Source: Priestia iocasae
GTDB lineage: Bacteria; Bacillota; Bacilli; Bacillales; Bacillaceae_H
Length of the DNA stretch: 64,000 bases
Direction: 5' to 3'
Assembly (NCBI RefSeq): GCF_016909075.1
Contig: NZ_JAFBFC010000001.1
Span: 930,001-994,000 of the forward strand
Shown here: piece by piece, positions 35,384 through 43,098 of the stretch
Position numbering within the stretch: the stretch's first letter is position 1
Layout: the number at the start of each line of letters is the position of its first letter
The notes under the pieces: model-generated
Database searches by the model: none
Seen by the model: the letters and a program-made list of their open reading frames with translations, nothing else
What the model was told of the DNA's origin: nothing
Translations under genes and position numbers: made by a program

Positions 35384-36478
35384 ATGAAAAAACGTATGCA
35401 ACAATCTAAATTTTTTCGTTATGGTGTAGGACTGCTATTATTTTTGTTAATTTCCTTTATGTTGACGAAAGTAGACTTTATTTTACAGCCTATCGGTATT
35501 ATGATTACAACCGTCTTAGCTCCCATTTTAATTGCTGGTGTTTTATACTACTTGCTTAATCCAGTGGTGCGAGTCATTACGAAAGGAAAGGTTCCGAAAA
35601 CACTTGCTGTGTTAATCGTTTTTTTAGTTTTTATTGCACTTATGTCAAATGTGATTGCCTTTTTATATCCGATTATTAGAGAGCAGCTTATTTCCCTAGG
35701 TAATTACTTACCAACATTAGGGCGCGATTTAATGAAAGGAATTCAAGATTTACAAAACTCACCGTGGACAAGCCGCTTTGCAAGCGAGCTAGCCGACATG
35801 GATATTGAACAACGATTATCTGATACACTGGGTCAGCTCGGTACAACCGTTGCATCTAGTACAGTTAAATTCATCGATGTCATTAGTAATACAATTATTG
35901 TACTGGTGACGGTTCCATTTATTTTGTTTTATATGTTAAAAGAAGGGGACAAGCTTCCAAAACGCATTGTAAAGTTTGTACCGAAGAACTACAAACAAGA
36001 TGCTCGTGACGTTTTAAGCAAGATGAATGCAGGTTTAAGTGCATTTATCCAAGGGCAAATCATCGTCAGCTTGTTTGTTGGTATTTGCATATACATTTGG
36101 TATTTGATTATTGGTCTTGATTATGCGCTTGTCTTAGCGTTAGTCGCTTTATTTACAAATTTAATTCCATTTATCGGTCCGTTTATCGGAACGATTCCTG
36201 GTGTCATTATGGGATTCATTCAAGATCCGTACGTTGCACTCTATGTAATTATTGGAGTTGTCGTTATTCAGCAAATTGAAAGTAACTTAATTTCACCACA
36301 AGTAATGGGGAAAAAGCTTGATGTCCATCCTGTAACGGTCATTTTACTATTATTAATTGCTGGTAGCTTAGCTGGTTTTATCGGTTTATTATTGGCTCTT
36401 CCAACCTATACAATTTTAAAAGTAATCGTAAGTCACATTTATTACCGCGTCACAGATGAAGAAGATCGTAAAGCTTAA
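35384..36478 (+). CDS. AI-2E family (UPF0118) membrane transporter
   Basis: This 364-residue protein has about eight hydrophobic segments and a central soluble stretch. Family marks are the ALFTNLIPFIGPFIGTIPGVI segment, QQIESNLISPQVMGK and the LLALPTYTILKVI ending. The family includes TqsA and sodium/proton antiporters of Bacilli, so a role in ion or small-molecule efflux is as likely as autoinducer export. Start ATG 35384 follows AAGGTGAGG. Monocistronic; the terminator overlaps its stop codon. Confidence 0.87.
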   Translation: MKKRMQQSKFFRYGVGLLLFLLISFMLTKVDFILQPIGIMITTVLAPILIAGVLYYLLNPVVRVITKGKVPKTLAVLIVFLVFIALMSNVIAFLYPIIREQLISLGNYLPTLGRDLMKGIQDLQNSPWTSRFASELADMDIEQRLSDTLGQLGTTVASSTVKFIDVISNTIIVLVTVPFILFYMLKEGDKLPKRIVKFVPKNYKQDARDVLSKMNAGLSAFIQGQIIVSLFVGICIYIWYLIIGLDYALVLALVALFTNLIPFIGPFIGTIPGVIMGFIQDPYVALYVIIGVVVIQQIESNLISPQVMGKKLDVHPVTVILLLLIAGSLAGFIGLLLALPTYTILKVIVSHIYYRVTDEEDRKA

Positions 36479-36508
36479 AAGCTTGCCTACAGGGCGAGCT
36501 TTTTTTAG
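36477..36508 (+). terminator. Terminator of the AI-2E gene
   Basis: AAAAGCTTGCC pairs with GGCGAGCTTTT, with TTTTTTT. It begins inside the stop codon of the permease gene. Confidence 0.9.
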
Positions 36509-36647
36509 TTTTATTCGTGTTTTTTATCTATCTTTGATATGATAATAAAAACATAAAAACGAAACCCGTCACAGATGCAGTTGTCTGGTTATAACGTACG
36601 TTATTTGACTTATTTTTTAAAAAAGTAGAGATGAAACACAAAAAAAA

Positions 36648-36697
36648 TTGAACAAAAACGAACTTTTGTGTTAGATTATTAAATATAGTTCGTACAT
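36648..36697 (+). promoter_or_regulatory. folD promoter with paired PurR boxes
   Basis: A -35 TTGAAC (36648-36653) and an extended -10 TGTTAGATT (hexamer 36672-36677) are overlapped by an inverted pair of PurBoxes. AAAACGAACTTTTG at 36656-36669 has CGAAC at 36659-36663; its mirror has GTTCG at 36688-36692, so the cores are 24 bases apart inside. This matches the two-box PurR operator arrangement, and folD belongs to the PurR regulon in B. subtilis. Repression is relieved by PRPP. Confidence 0.78.
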
Positions 36698-36732
36698 AAT
36701 CCCCGTTTTAAAAATGAAAGGAGAGCATGCAT

Positions 36733-37590
36733 ATGACAGCAACAATCATTAAAGGAAAAGAAGTAGCAGCTGAGTTACGAGCAGCGTTAACAGAAGAGGT
36801 TGCTCAATTAAAGGAACAAGGAATTGTTCCAGGCTTGTCCGTTATTTTAGTTGGTGATAATCCAGCATCACACTCTTACGTTAAAGCAAAGGCAAAGGCT
36901 TGTGAACAAATTGGTGTAGTATCTGAAGTGTTAAAAAGAGATGTATCAATTACACAAGAAGAGCTGTTAGCAGATATTCAACAATTAAATGAAAGTCCTA
37001 ATGTTCACGGAATTTTAGTTCAATTACCTTTACCAAAGCATATTGATGAAAAGGCAGTCTTAAATGCGATTTCTCCATCAAAAGATGTAGACGGCTTTCA
37101 TCCTGTAAGTGTCGGAAATATGGTAATTGGTGATGAGTGCTATTTACCATGTACACCACATGGAATTATTGAATTAATTAAACGTTCAGGGGAAGAGATT
37201 TCTGGTAAACATGCTGTTGTGATTGGTCGTAGCAACATTGTAGGTAAACCTGTATCCATGCTTTTACTTCAAGAAAATGCAACGGTTACGATTGCTCACT
37301 CTCGCACAAAAGATTTATCTGCTGTAACAAAACAAGCTGACATTCTTGTATCAGCAGTTGGTCAGCCTCGCCTCATTAAAGCGGAAGATGTAAAAGAAGG
37401 CGCCATTGTCATCGATGTTGGGAATACAATGGAAGAAGGAAAGCTTGTTGGAGATATTGATTTCGAAGCAGTAAAAGAAAAAGCAGGATACATTACGCCA
37501 GTACCAGGTGGCGTAGGGCCAATGACAATTACCATGCTGTTAAAAAATACAGTAGACGCTGCAAAAACGATTCATCACGTAAAAGCATAA
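36733..37590 (+). CDS. folD: Bifunctional methylenetetrahydrofolate dehydrogenase/cyclohydrolase FolD
   Basis: The product has 285 residues, the usual length. It makes and uses 10-formyl-THF and 5,10-methylene-THF for purine synthesis. Visible motifs are [14 protein letters not shown] with the catalytic Lys, [34 protein letters not shown], and the NADP-binding [15 protein letters not shown]. The last residues ([15 protein letters not shown]) are the family end signature. Start ATG 36733 has AAAGGAG nine bases upstream; the ATG at 36727 is too close. Paired PurR boxes sit on its promoter, and a terminator follows. Confidence 0.96.
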   Translation: MTATIIKGKEVAAELRAALTEEVAQLKEQGIVPGLSVILVGDNPASHSYVKAKAKACEQIGVVSEVLKRDVSITQEELLADIQQLNESPNVHGILVQLPLPKHIDEKAVLNAISPSKDVDGFHPVSVGNMVIGDECYLPCTPHGIIELIKRSGEEISGKHAVVIGRSNIVGKPVSMLLLQENATVTIAHSRTKDLSAVTKQADILVSAVGQPRLIKAEDVKEGAIVIDVGNTMEEGKLVGDIDFEAVKEKAGYITPVPGGVGPMTITMLLKNTVDAAKTIHHVKA

Positions 37591-37597
37591 GGATATA

Positions 37598-37634
37598 AAA
37601 AAGTTGACTCATCATCAGGGGTCAGCTTTTTTTA
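37598..37634 (+). terminator. Terminator of folD
   Basis: AAAAGTTGAC pairs with GTCAGCTTTT (one G-U), followed by TTTTTT. Confidence 0.85.
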
Positions 37635-37726
37635 TGAAAAAAGAAAGTTTACAAGCTCCCTTTTATGAACCATAGGCGTTGCGTTTGAATACTTTACTCG
37701 TAGAGAGTAAAAAGGGAGGACAGAAA

Positions 37727-38329
37727 ATGATTAATTTTCCTGTTCAAGTGTACACGCAGCGTCTTGTAAAGCATAAGTTAGATGTATATGTTCCAATTAT
37801 CCATGGATTGACGAACGCCACAGCACAATACCGTATTAATACGTCCATTATGCAATCGGTAAACAAGATGATTCAAAATCAAGGGTATGATGAGAACCCT
37901 GATACAGAAGTGTCAGGTTACTATGAAATTAAAAACAATCAACGAGGAATTTTAAGTTTAACACTCGTAAACTATGCTTACTCAGGAGGGGCACATGGAA
38001 TAACTGTAACAAAAGGATTAACATTTGATACACAAACAGGGAAGAAGTATAAGCTGAAAGAATTATTTAATGCCGATAGTGATTATGTAAAAGTGCTGTC
38101 TGATATCGTTGGCAAACAAATTAAAGATCGAGATCTTCCACTCATCTCAGAATATAAAGGAATTAGTCCAGATCAAGATTTTTATATTGCGGATAAGTCG
38201 CTTGTGTTATTTTTTCAACTATATGATCTAACTCCGTATGTGTATGGATTTCCGTTCTTCCCAATTTCTGTTTATGAAATTCAACCGATTATTAAAGAGG
38301 ACGGACCACTTGGTGAAATGATTGGCTAA
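37727..38329 (+). CDS. DUF3298/DUF4163-type protein without signal peptide
   Basis: This 200-residue protein has a N-terminal stretch VYVPIIHGLTNATAQYRINTSI typical of the DUF4163 region of PdaC/RsiV, then YSGGAHGITVTKGLTFDTQTGK, the DUF3298 core, ending FPFFPISVYEI. Family members are usually extracytoplasmic and bind ligands such as lysozyme (RsiV) or sit next to a catalytic domain (PdaC). This one starts at ATG 37727 behind AGGGAGGA and has neither a signal peptide nor a membrane helix, so it should be cytosolic. Function unknown. Confidence 0.8.
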   Translation: MINFPVQVYTQRLVKHKLDVYVPIIHGLTNATAQYRINTSIMQSVNKMIQNQGYDENPDTEVSGYYEIKNNQRGILSLTLVNYAYSGGAHGITVTKGLTFDTQTGKKYKLKELFNADSDYVKVLSDIVGKQIKDRDLPLISEYKGISPDQDFYIADKSLVLFFQLYDLTPYVYGFPFFPISVYEIQPIIKEDGPLGEMIG

Positions 38330-38332
38330 TCG

Positions 38333-38602
38333 TCAAAGAAACTTTTTATGCGGTCGAACATAACGTTTAAGTTCGGCCGCTACTTTTTGACGTAAAGATC
38401 GATTTGTCACAGCTTGTGCAATGTCTTTTGCAACAGGAAAGATACCAAATTCATTAAATTGTACACGCAGTTCTCCTTCATAAATCATGTTTCCGGTTGA
38501 TTCGTGTTTGATTTTAGTGAGAACCGTACACTCTTTCATTTGTTCTTCTGGTCGCTCATTGGTATGTAAAATACGAAACTTACACGTATAGACTTCTTCC
38601 AT
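38333..38602 (-). CDS. Uncharacterised 89-residue protein
   Basis: This small soluble protein begins MEEVYTCKFRILHTNE and has a beta-rich first part (VYTCKFRILH, ECTVLTKIKHE, MIYEGELRVQFN) and a basic helical end (SLRQKVAAELKRYVRPHKKFL). No motif recognised. ATG 38602 has AAAGGTG at eight bases; the ATG at 38620 is too close to its own Shine-Dalgarno. It converges with the DUF3298 gene, the two stop codons being only three bases apart. Confidence 0.6.
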   Translation of the reverse strand: MEEVYTCKFRILHTNERPEEQMKECTVLTKIKHESTGNMIYEGELRVQFNEFGIFPVAKDIAQAVTNRSLRQKVAAELKRYVRPHKKFL

Positions 38603-38657
38603 AATAGACACACCTTTCATTCCTAGTTACTCTATCATGTCATGAATGGATGAGAGA

Positions 38658-38785
38658 ATGCAATTTTTAGAAGCCACACATTATCGCCTTGTCTGTGTTA
38701 CGTCTATCTGTATATTTTTTATCGCATACATAAACGTCTCGATTATTTAGAAAAAGAAGTAACGCGATTAAAAGGAGAAGAATAA
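38658..38785 (+). pseudogene. Possible frameshifted small membrane protein
   Basis: One frame from ATG 38658 reads MQFLEATHYRLVCVTSICIFF, then stops at 38750. Shifting one base back at the TTTTTT run (38715-38720) opens YRIHKRLDYLEKEVTRLKGEE to a stop at 38785. Joined, the parts make a 42-residue protein with one membrane helix and a charged coiled-coil tail, a layout common among small Bacillus membrane proteins. It is either a decayed gene, a sequencing slip in the T-run, or a programmed shift. The ribosome binding site is weak. Confidence 0.4.
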
Positions 38786-38805
38786 GCAGTTTACTATCAT
38801 GTTAT

Positions 38806-38863
38806 AAAAAGGTTGATGCAAATGTGCGAACAGGTCGCCATTTGCATCAACCTTTTTATATAT
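38806..38863. terminator. Strong bidirectional hairpin terminator
   Basis: AAAAAGGTTGATGCAAATG pairs with CATTTGCATCAACCTTTTT, a 19-bp perfect stem with A- and T-tracts. Confidence 0.92.
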
Positions 38864-38883
38864 GGTTACTTTTAGGTACCTAT

Positions 38884-38969
38884 CGTACTTCAAAGTGCGT
38901 ACTTCCTTTTATTATCTTTACGCTTCATAATGAGGTGCAGGTTGATGAACGAAAGGCGCCTTCGTTCAT
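38884..38969 (+). promoter_or_regulatory. Control region of the MFS gene: direct repeats and palindrome
   Basis: Two elements stand out in the leader of the MFS gene. CGTACTTC occurs at 38884-38891 and again at 38898-38905, 14 bases apart. A near-palindrome, ATGAACGAA-AGGCGCC-TTCGTTCAT, spans 38945-38969, about 40 bases before the start codon. Either may bind a regulator that induces efflux. No regulator gene is next to the transporter. Confidence 0.45.
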
Positions 38970-39009
38970 TCTATGAAATGAAATAACAAAATCAAGGAGG
39001 AATTCGTTT

Positions 39010-40212
39010 ATGAGTTCTCATGCACATACAATGAAACAAACCCAAACGAAGGGTGGCACACTGGCGCTATTAGCACTTGCCATTAGTGCTTTTGGAATTG
39101 GAACAACAGAATTTGTACCTGTAGGGTTATTATCATCAATTGCTGATGATTTGTCGATCTCGATTACGTTAGCTGGATTGTTGATTTCAGGTTACGCAAT
39201 GGGAGTAGCCATTGGAGCTCCTATTTTAACCGCATTAACAAGTAAAATAAGTCGTAAGTCGCTTTTAATGTCATTAATGGTTGTCTTTATTATTGGTAAC
39301 TCTGTTGCGGCTTTATCAACAAGTTTTGGTTTATTACTAGTAGCTCGTTTTATTACGGCCTTTTCACATGGTATTTTCTTTTCAATTGGTTCAACGATTG
39401 CAGCAGATTTAGTGCCACCGCATAAACGTGCAAGTGCCATTGCTTTTATGTTTACAGGACTAACGGTTGCAACGGTAACGGGTGTTCCCTTAGGAACATT
39501 CATTGGTCAAGCATTCGGTTGGAGAGCAACATTTTGGGGAGTGGCGTTACTTGGTATCGTTGGAATTATTGCAAGTGCAATTTTAGTTCCGAAAAACTTA
39601 AAAGAAGCACCACCAGCAAAATTTAGTGAGCAAGTGAAAATTTTAAAAAACGGTAAATTATTATTAGCCTTCGCCATTACAGCATTAGGATATGGCGGTA
39701 CATTTGTTGCGTTTACGTATTTAACACCTCTTCTTGAAAATGTAACAGGTTTTAGTTCGAAATGGGTAAGTATCATTTTACTTGTGTATGGAGTAGCCGT
39801 AGCAATTGGTAACGTCATTGGAGGGAAAGCATCTGATAAAAAGCCTCTAAAAGCGTTGCTTTGGATGTTTATTTTACAAGCCGTTATATTAGTAGGTCTA
39901 ACATTTGCCGCTCCATTTAAAGGAGCAGGATTAATTACCATCTTCTTAATGGGATTGTTTGCTTTTATGAACGTTCCGGGATTGCAAATTCTTGTGGTGA
40001 ATTTAGCTGAAAAATACGTACCTTCTGCGGTAAATGTAGCCTCAGCCTTAAACATTGCGGCGTTCAACGTTGGGATTGCCATTGGGTCATTTATTGGTGG
40101 ACTTGTTGTTGATTCAATTGGTCTTATCCATACACCATGGATTGGGGCGATTATGGTAGCAGGAGCAGTAGTGTTAACTGCTTGGTTACGTGGACTTGAG
40201 AAAGAAGCGTAA
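39010..40212 (+). CDS. MFS drug/sugar efflux transporter (DHA1 type)
   Basis: The product has 400 residues and 12 predicted membrane helices. The motifs GTTEFVPVGLLSSIADDLSIS (first helix) and GVPLGTFIGQAFGWRATFW (motif C region, an antiporter mark) place it with AraJ/YdhL/PbuE-like DHA1 exporters. It should pump a small molecule out by proton antiport. Substrate unknown; guesses include purine bases, chloramphenicol-like drugs or arabinose. It has AGGAGG nine bases before the ATG and is followed within about 100 bases by an LLM-class flavin oxidoreductase, a pair often induced together by electrophiles. Confidence 0.87.
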   Translation: MSSHAHTMKQTQTKGGTLALLALAISAFGIGTTEFVPVGLLSSIADDLSISITLAGLLISGYAMGVAIGAPILTALTSKISRKSLLMSLMVVFIIGNSVAALSTSFGLLLVARFITAFSHGIFFSIGSTIAADLVPPHKRASAIAFMFTGLTVATVTGVPLGTFIGQAFGWRATFWGVALLGIVGIIASAILVPKNLKEAPPAKFSEQVKILKNGKLLLAFAITALGYGGTFVAFTYLTPLLENVTGFSSKWVSIILLVYGVAVAIGNVIGGKASDKKPLKALLWMFILQAVILVGLTFAAPFKGAGLITIFLMGLFAFMNVPGLQILVVNLAEKYVPSAVNVASALNIAAFNVGIAIGSFIGGLVVDSIGLIHTPWIGAIMVAGAVVLTAWLRGLEKEA

Positions 40213-40216
40213 AAAG

Positions 40217-40342
40217 ATGCAACAACCAAAGCACCTATTCACTAAAATAAGCATGTTTGTAGCCACTGCGATGATCATTATCGTAGTGGTAAAGTTAAAG
40301 AGAAGAAAGGAGCATGAAGATGAGTTCATTTCAGCATCATAA
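40217..40342 (+). CDS. Possible 41-residue single-span membrane protein
   Basis: An open frame between the MFS and LLM genes encodes MQQPKHLFTKISMFVATAM, continuing IIIVVVKLKRRKEHEDEF: one hydrophobic span followed by a positively charged stop-transfer patch. It overlaps the LLM start by 23 bases, which would couple their translation. The ribosome binding site is poor, so confidence is limited. Confidence 0.4.
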   Translation: MQQPKHLFTKISMFVATAMIIIVVVKLKRRKEHEDEFISAS

Positions 40343-41279
40343 AACGTATCGTCGTACGTATAAAGAAGGAGAACTGACGCTAGGTCTTCATATTCCGCTT
40401 GAAAATTATCAATTTGCAACCCCAACAATGGAAAAGCAAGTAGAGCTTTCACAGTTAGCTGAACGATATGGATTTACAAGCCTATGGTTTCGAGATGTAT
40501 TGCTGCAAGATCCAAATTTCGGTGATCCAGCAACAGGTCAAATTTATGATATGATGATTTACTTGACGTATCTTGCAAGTCAAACGAGCGAAATTGGATT
40601 AGGAACGGCTGCCACTGTATTATCGCTTAGACATCCGCTCCGTGTGGCAAAAGAGATTGCCACGATTGATCAATTATTTCCTAAACGATTACTGTTAGGT
40701 GTATCATCTGGAGATCGATACGCAGATTTTGAAGCGCTTCATGCTTCACATCCAAATCGTGGCGAATCCTTTGTCGAAGCTTTTCAGTATTTAAACAAAG
40801 TGCTTTATGAAGAGTTTCCAACTATTCATTCTTCTAAAGGAACGATTCAAGGTGCAAACCTTGTTCCAAAACCAACAACACGTATTCCAACATTTATTAC
40901 AGGCTACGCACAACAAGACATGTCATGGTTTGCCGAACATGGAGATGGATGGATGTATTATCCACGTAATCCGTATCACCAAGAAGAATCAATTAAAAAA
41001 TGGCGTGAGCTTGTCGAAGACTATCATCCTGGTGTGTTCAAACCATTTACACAGCCGATGCATCTAGACTTAGCAGAAAATCCAAACGAAGCACCAACTC
41101 CTATTCGGTTAGGATATCGACTTGGACGAAATTATTTAATTGAATTGTTGAATATTTATAAAAATGCAGGTGTTAACCACTTGTTCTTTGCCTTATTTGA
41201 TAGCCAGCGTCCAGCGGAAGAAGTTATTCATGAGTTAGGGGAAGAGGTTTTACCGTATTTCCCAGCCAATAAAGCTTGA
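40320..41279 (+). CDS. LLM-class flavin-dependent oxidoreductase
   Basis: The product has 319 residues and a luciferase-like (alpha/beta)8 monooxygenase fold: LGLHIPLENYQF start, RYGFTSLWFRDVLLQDP, IGLGTAATVLSLRHPLRVAKEIATIDQL and LLLGVSSGDRYADFEAL are characteristic. These use FMNH2 or F420-like flavin to oxidise small molecules. ATG 40320 has AAAGGAG seven bases upstream and is preferred over 40314. It lies downstream of the MFS exporter without a terminator between, so both are probably one transcript. The substrate cannot be read. Confidence 0.87.
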   Translation: MSSFQHHKTYRRTYKEGELTLGLHIPLENYQFATPTMEKQVELSQLAERYGFTSLWFRDVLLQDPNFGDPATGQIYDMMIYLTYLASQTSEIGLGTAATVLSLRHPLRVAKEIATIDQLFPKRLLLGVSSGDRYADFEALHASHPNRGESFVEAFQYLNKVLYEEFPTIHSSKGTIQGANLVPKPTTRIPTFITGYAQQDMSWFAEHGDGWMYYPRNPYHQEESIKKWRELVEDYHPGVFKPFTQPMHLDLAENPNEAPTPIRLGYRLGRNYLIELLNIYKNAGVNHLFFALFDSQRPAEEVIHELGEEVLPYFPANKA

Positions 41280-41305
41280 GGAGCTATTCCTCAAGCTTTT
41301 TTTCT
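41272..41305 (+). terminator. Terminator of the MFS/LLM unit
   Basis: AAGCTTGAGGA pairs with TCCTCAAGCTT, followed by TTTTTTC. It includes the LLM stop codon. Confidence 0.93.
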
Positions 41306-41393
41306 TATCTAAGTGAGATGAAAAATCTCATTCACAATCGTGGGCACTGTGCATAGACTAAAACGAATGAAAGGAAAAGGAGAGGGTATACGT

Positions 41394-41630
41394 ATGTCCT
41401 ACGAACAAGATGAGAGAGATTACCAAGCTCCTCATATGGTCACTTTAGTTGATCCATATGTATTTGAAACGCTACAATCTGTAAAAGGAAAAGAAGTAGT
41501 TATTGAGACGGTACGTGGAAGTATAAGAGGAAAGGTAAAGGATGTAAAAGTAGATCATGTTGTGATTCAAGCAAAAGATTCTGCGTTCTTTGTGCGCCTT
41601 CAGCAGATCGTTTGGATTATGCCAGACTAA
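41394..41630 (+). CDS. YuzF-like DUF2642 protein
   Basis: This 78-residue protein is composed of short strands (VVIETVRGSIRGKVKDVKVDHVVIQ), an Sm/Lsm-like small barrel seen in DUF2642 proteins of Bacillus such as YuzF, some of which are linked to spores. ATG 41394 lies behind AAGGAGAGGG; an upstream ATG at 41340 would add 18 basic residues with no ribosome binding site. No motif for catalysis. Monocistronic with terminator. Confidence 0.72.
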   Translation: MSYEQDERDYQAPHMVTLVDPYVFETLQSVKGKEVVIETVRGSIRGKVKDVKVDHVVIQAKDSAFFVRLQQIVWIMPD

Positions 41631-41654
41631 TGAATGATGCGAATACGTCTTTTT

Positions 41655-41690
41655 AAAAGCTTGATTCCTAATCAAGCTTTTTTATTTTGG
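41655..41690 (+). terminator. Terminator
   Basis: AAAAGCTTGATT pairs with AATCAAGCTTTT around a three-base loop, followed by TTATTTT. Confidence 0.92.
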
Positions 41691-41783
41691 GAAAACTACT
41701 TTAGTGAATGAAACAACCACTTGCTTACATACACCTTAATAGATGGTCATCCAAAATATGATACACCATTGGAGGGAAGCCTC

Positions 41784-42689
41784 GTGTTTAAGCGGAGTGA
41801 CAGATTGTTGATTGAATTACCAGAGCCTAAAAGTGCAGATCCAAATGCAGCGGCCGCTGTGCAGGAATTGCTAGGTGGGAAATTTGGTGAAATGTCGACG
41901 TTAAACAACTATATGTATCAATCATTTAATTTTCGTTCGAAAAAGAAGCTGCGACCCTTCTATGATTTAGTCGCAAGTATTACGGCTGAAGAATTTGGTC
42001 ATGTAGAGCTTGTATCAAATACAATTAACTTAATGCTAACAGGTACAACGTTCCCTGGAGACCCTAATATTGCGCCGATGCAAGATGCAAAGGATTTACG
42101 TAATACGTATCACTTTATCTCAACTGCCCAAACATCTTTTCCATTCGATTCAATGGGGAAAGCATGGACAGGGGATAACGTGTTTAATAGCGGGAATTTA
42201 ATTTTAGATTTACTTCATAACTTCTTCCTAGAGTGCGGCGCTCGCACGCATAAAATGCGTGTGTACGAAATGACTGATAATCCCGTTGCACGTGAGATGA
42301 TTGGATATTTACTAGTACGCGGCGGGGTGCACGTGGTTGCGTATGCCAAAGCGCTAGAAATGGCTACAGGTGTCGATATGACAAAGCTCATTCCGATTCC
42401 AAACTTAAGTAATAAATCATTTGATGCAGCAAAGAAGTATGAAGATCAAGGTGTTCACCAAAAGCTTTATACGTTTAGTGATAATGATTATAAAGAAGTC
42501 ACAAAGATTTGGAAAGGGAACCATCCAGAAGATGGTAGTAAGCTAGAAGTCATCTTTGGTGCACCAAATGGTGCTCCTGTTCCTGATCTAGATGAAGTAC
42601 CAGAAGAATTCGCTCCTGGCATTGGGCCAGATGAGTTTGCTGAGATTGCCAAGCGTCTTCAGCGGTCGGCTGGATTAAAGGTCGATTAA
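41784..42689 (+). CDS. Manganese catalase
   Basis: This 301-residue four-helix-bundle di-manganese catalase has its metal ligands in the expected order: Glu36 (KFGEMST), Glu70 and His73 (TAEEFGHVEL), a Glu in FFLECGARTH and a His in RGGVHVVAYAKALE. It breaks down hydrogen peroxide without heme and resembles B. subtilis YdbD and CotJC-type catalases. Translation starts at GTG 41784 with GGAGG eight bases upstream; this gives the same N terminus as YdbD-like proteins. Monocistronic with a strong terminator. I found no clear PerR box or SigB promoter. Confidence 0.93.
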   Translation: MFKRSDRLLIELPEPKSADPNAAAAVQELLGGKFGEMSTLNNYMYQSFNFRSKKKLRPFYDLVASITAEEFGHVELVSNTINLMLTGTTFPGDPNIAPMQDAKDLRNTYHFISTAQTSFPFDSMGKAWTGDNVFNSGNLILDLLHNFFLECGARTHKMRVYEMTDNPVAREMIGYLLVRGGVHVVAYAKALEMATGVDMTKLIPIPNLSNKSFDAAKKYEDQGVHQKLYTFSDNDYKEVTKIWKGNHPEDGSKLEVIFGAPNGAPVPDLDEVPEEFAPGIGPDEFAEIAKRLQRSAGLKVD

Positions 42690-42697
42690 TTAGACAA

Positions 42698-42746
42698 GAC
42701 GAACAAAGACACGAAAACAGAGGGTTCGTGTCTTTGTTCGTTTAAG
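42698..42746 (+). terminator. Terminator of the catalase gene
   Basis: ACGAACAAAGACACGAA pairs with TTCGTGTCTTTGTTCGT, a perfect 17-bp stem followed by a short T run. Confidence 0.92.
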
Positions 42747-42791
42747 TATGGGTTTTTTAAAAAGAGCTATGCTTATTTTTAATATTGATGT

Positions 42792-43036
42792 TTATGACCA
42801 TTTTTCTTCATCATCAACCCATTGATTACTCTTCAAATCATAGGATTTATCATCATCGTGAAAAACAAAATATGCTGGTAATTTCAACGAACGTCCGCCT
42901 GCTTCTTCAAACATTGACTAAACCAGTCTATAAACACCTGCTGTTCTTGTGGAATTAATGTCTCTTCATTTTGCTCGTAAAACTCAAAAAAATCATCTAA
43001 CTTCTGAACTTCTTTTACAGTTTCAGCTAATTTCAT
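42792..43036 (-). pseudogene. Small gene broken by a single-base frameshift
   Basis: From ATG 43036 (GGAGG seven bases upstream) the minus strand reads MKLAETVKEVQKLDDFFEFY and onward through QVFIDWFSQ to a TGA at 42884. In the neighbouring frame an open stretch from 42914 (MFEEAGGRSLKLPAYFVFHD) runs to TAA 42792. The two parts join smoothly at WFSQ/MFEEAGG into one acidic protein of about 81 residues if one base is added or removed near 42915. The function is unknown; the size and acidity resemble small immunity-type proteins. It is either a real pseudogene or an assembly error. Confidence 0.6.
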
Positions 43037-43098
43037 TGATATCCCTCCAAACTCGTCATGTTAGATCATTGAAGATCGTTGTTTCTAATATGAAAATA

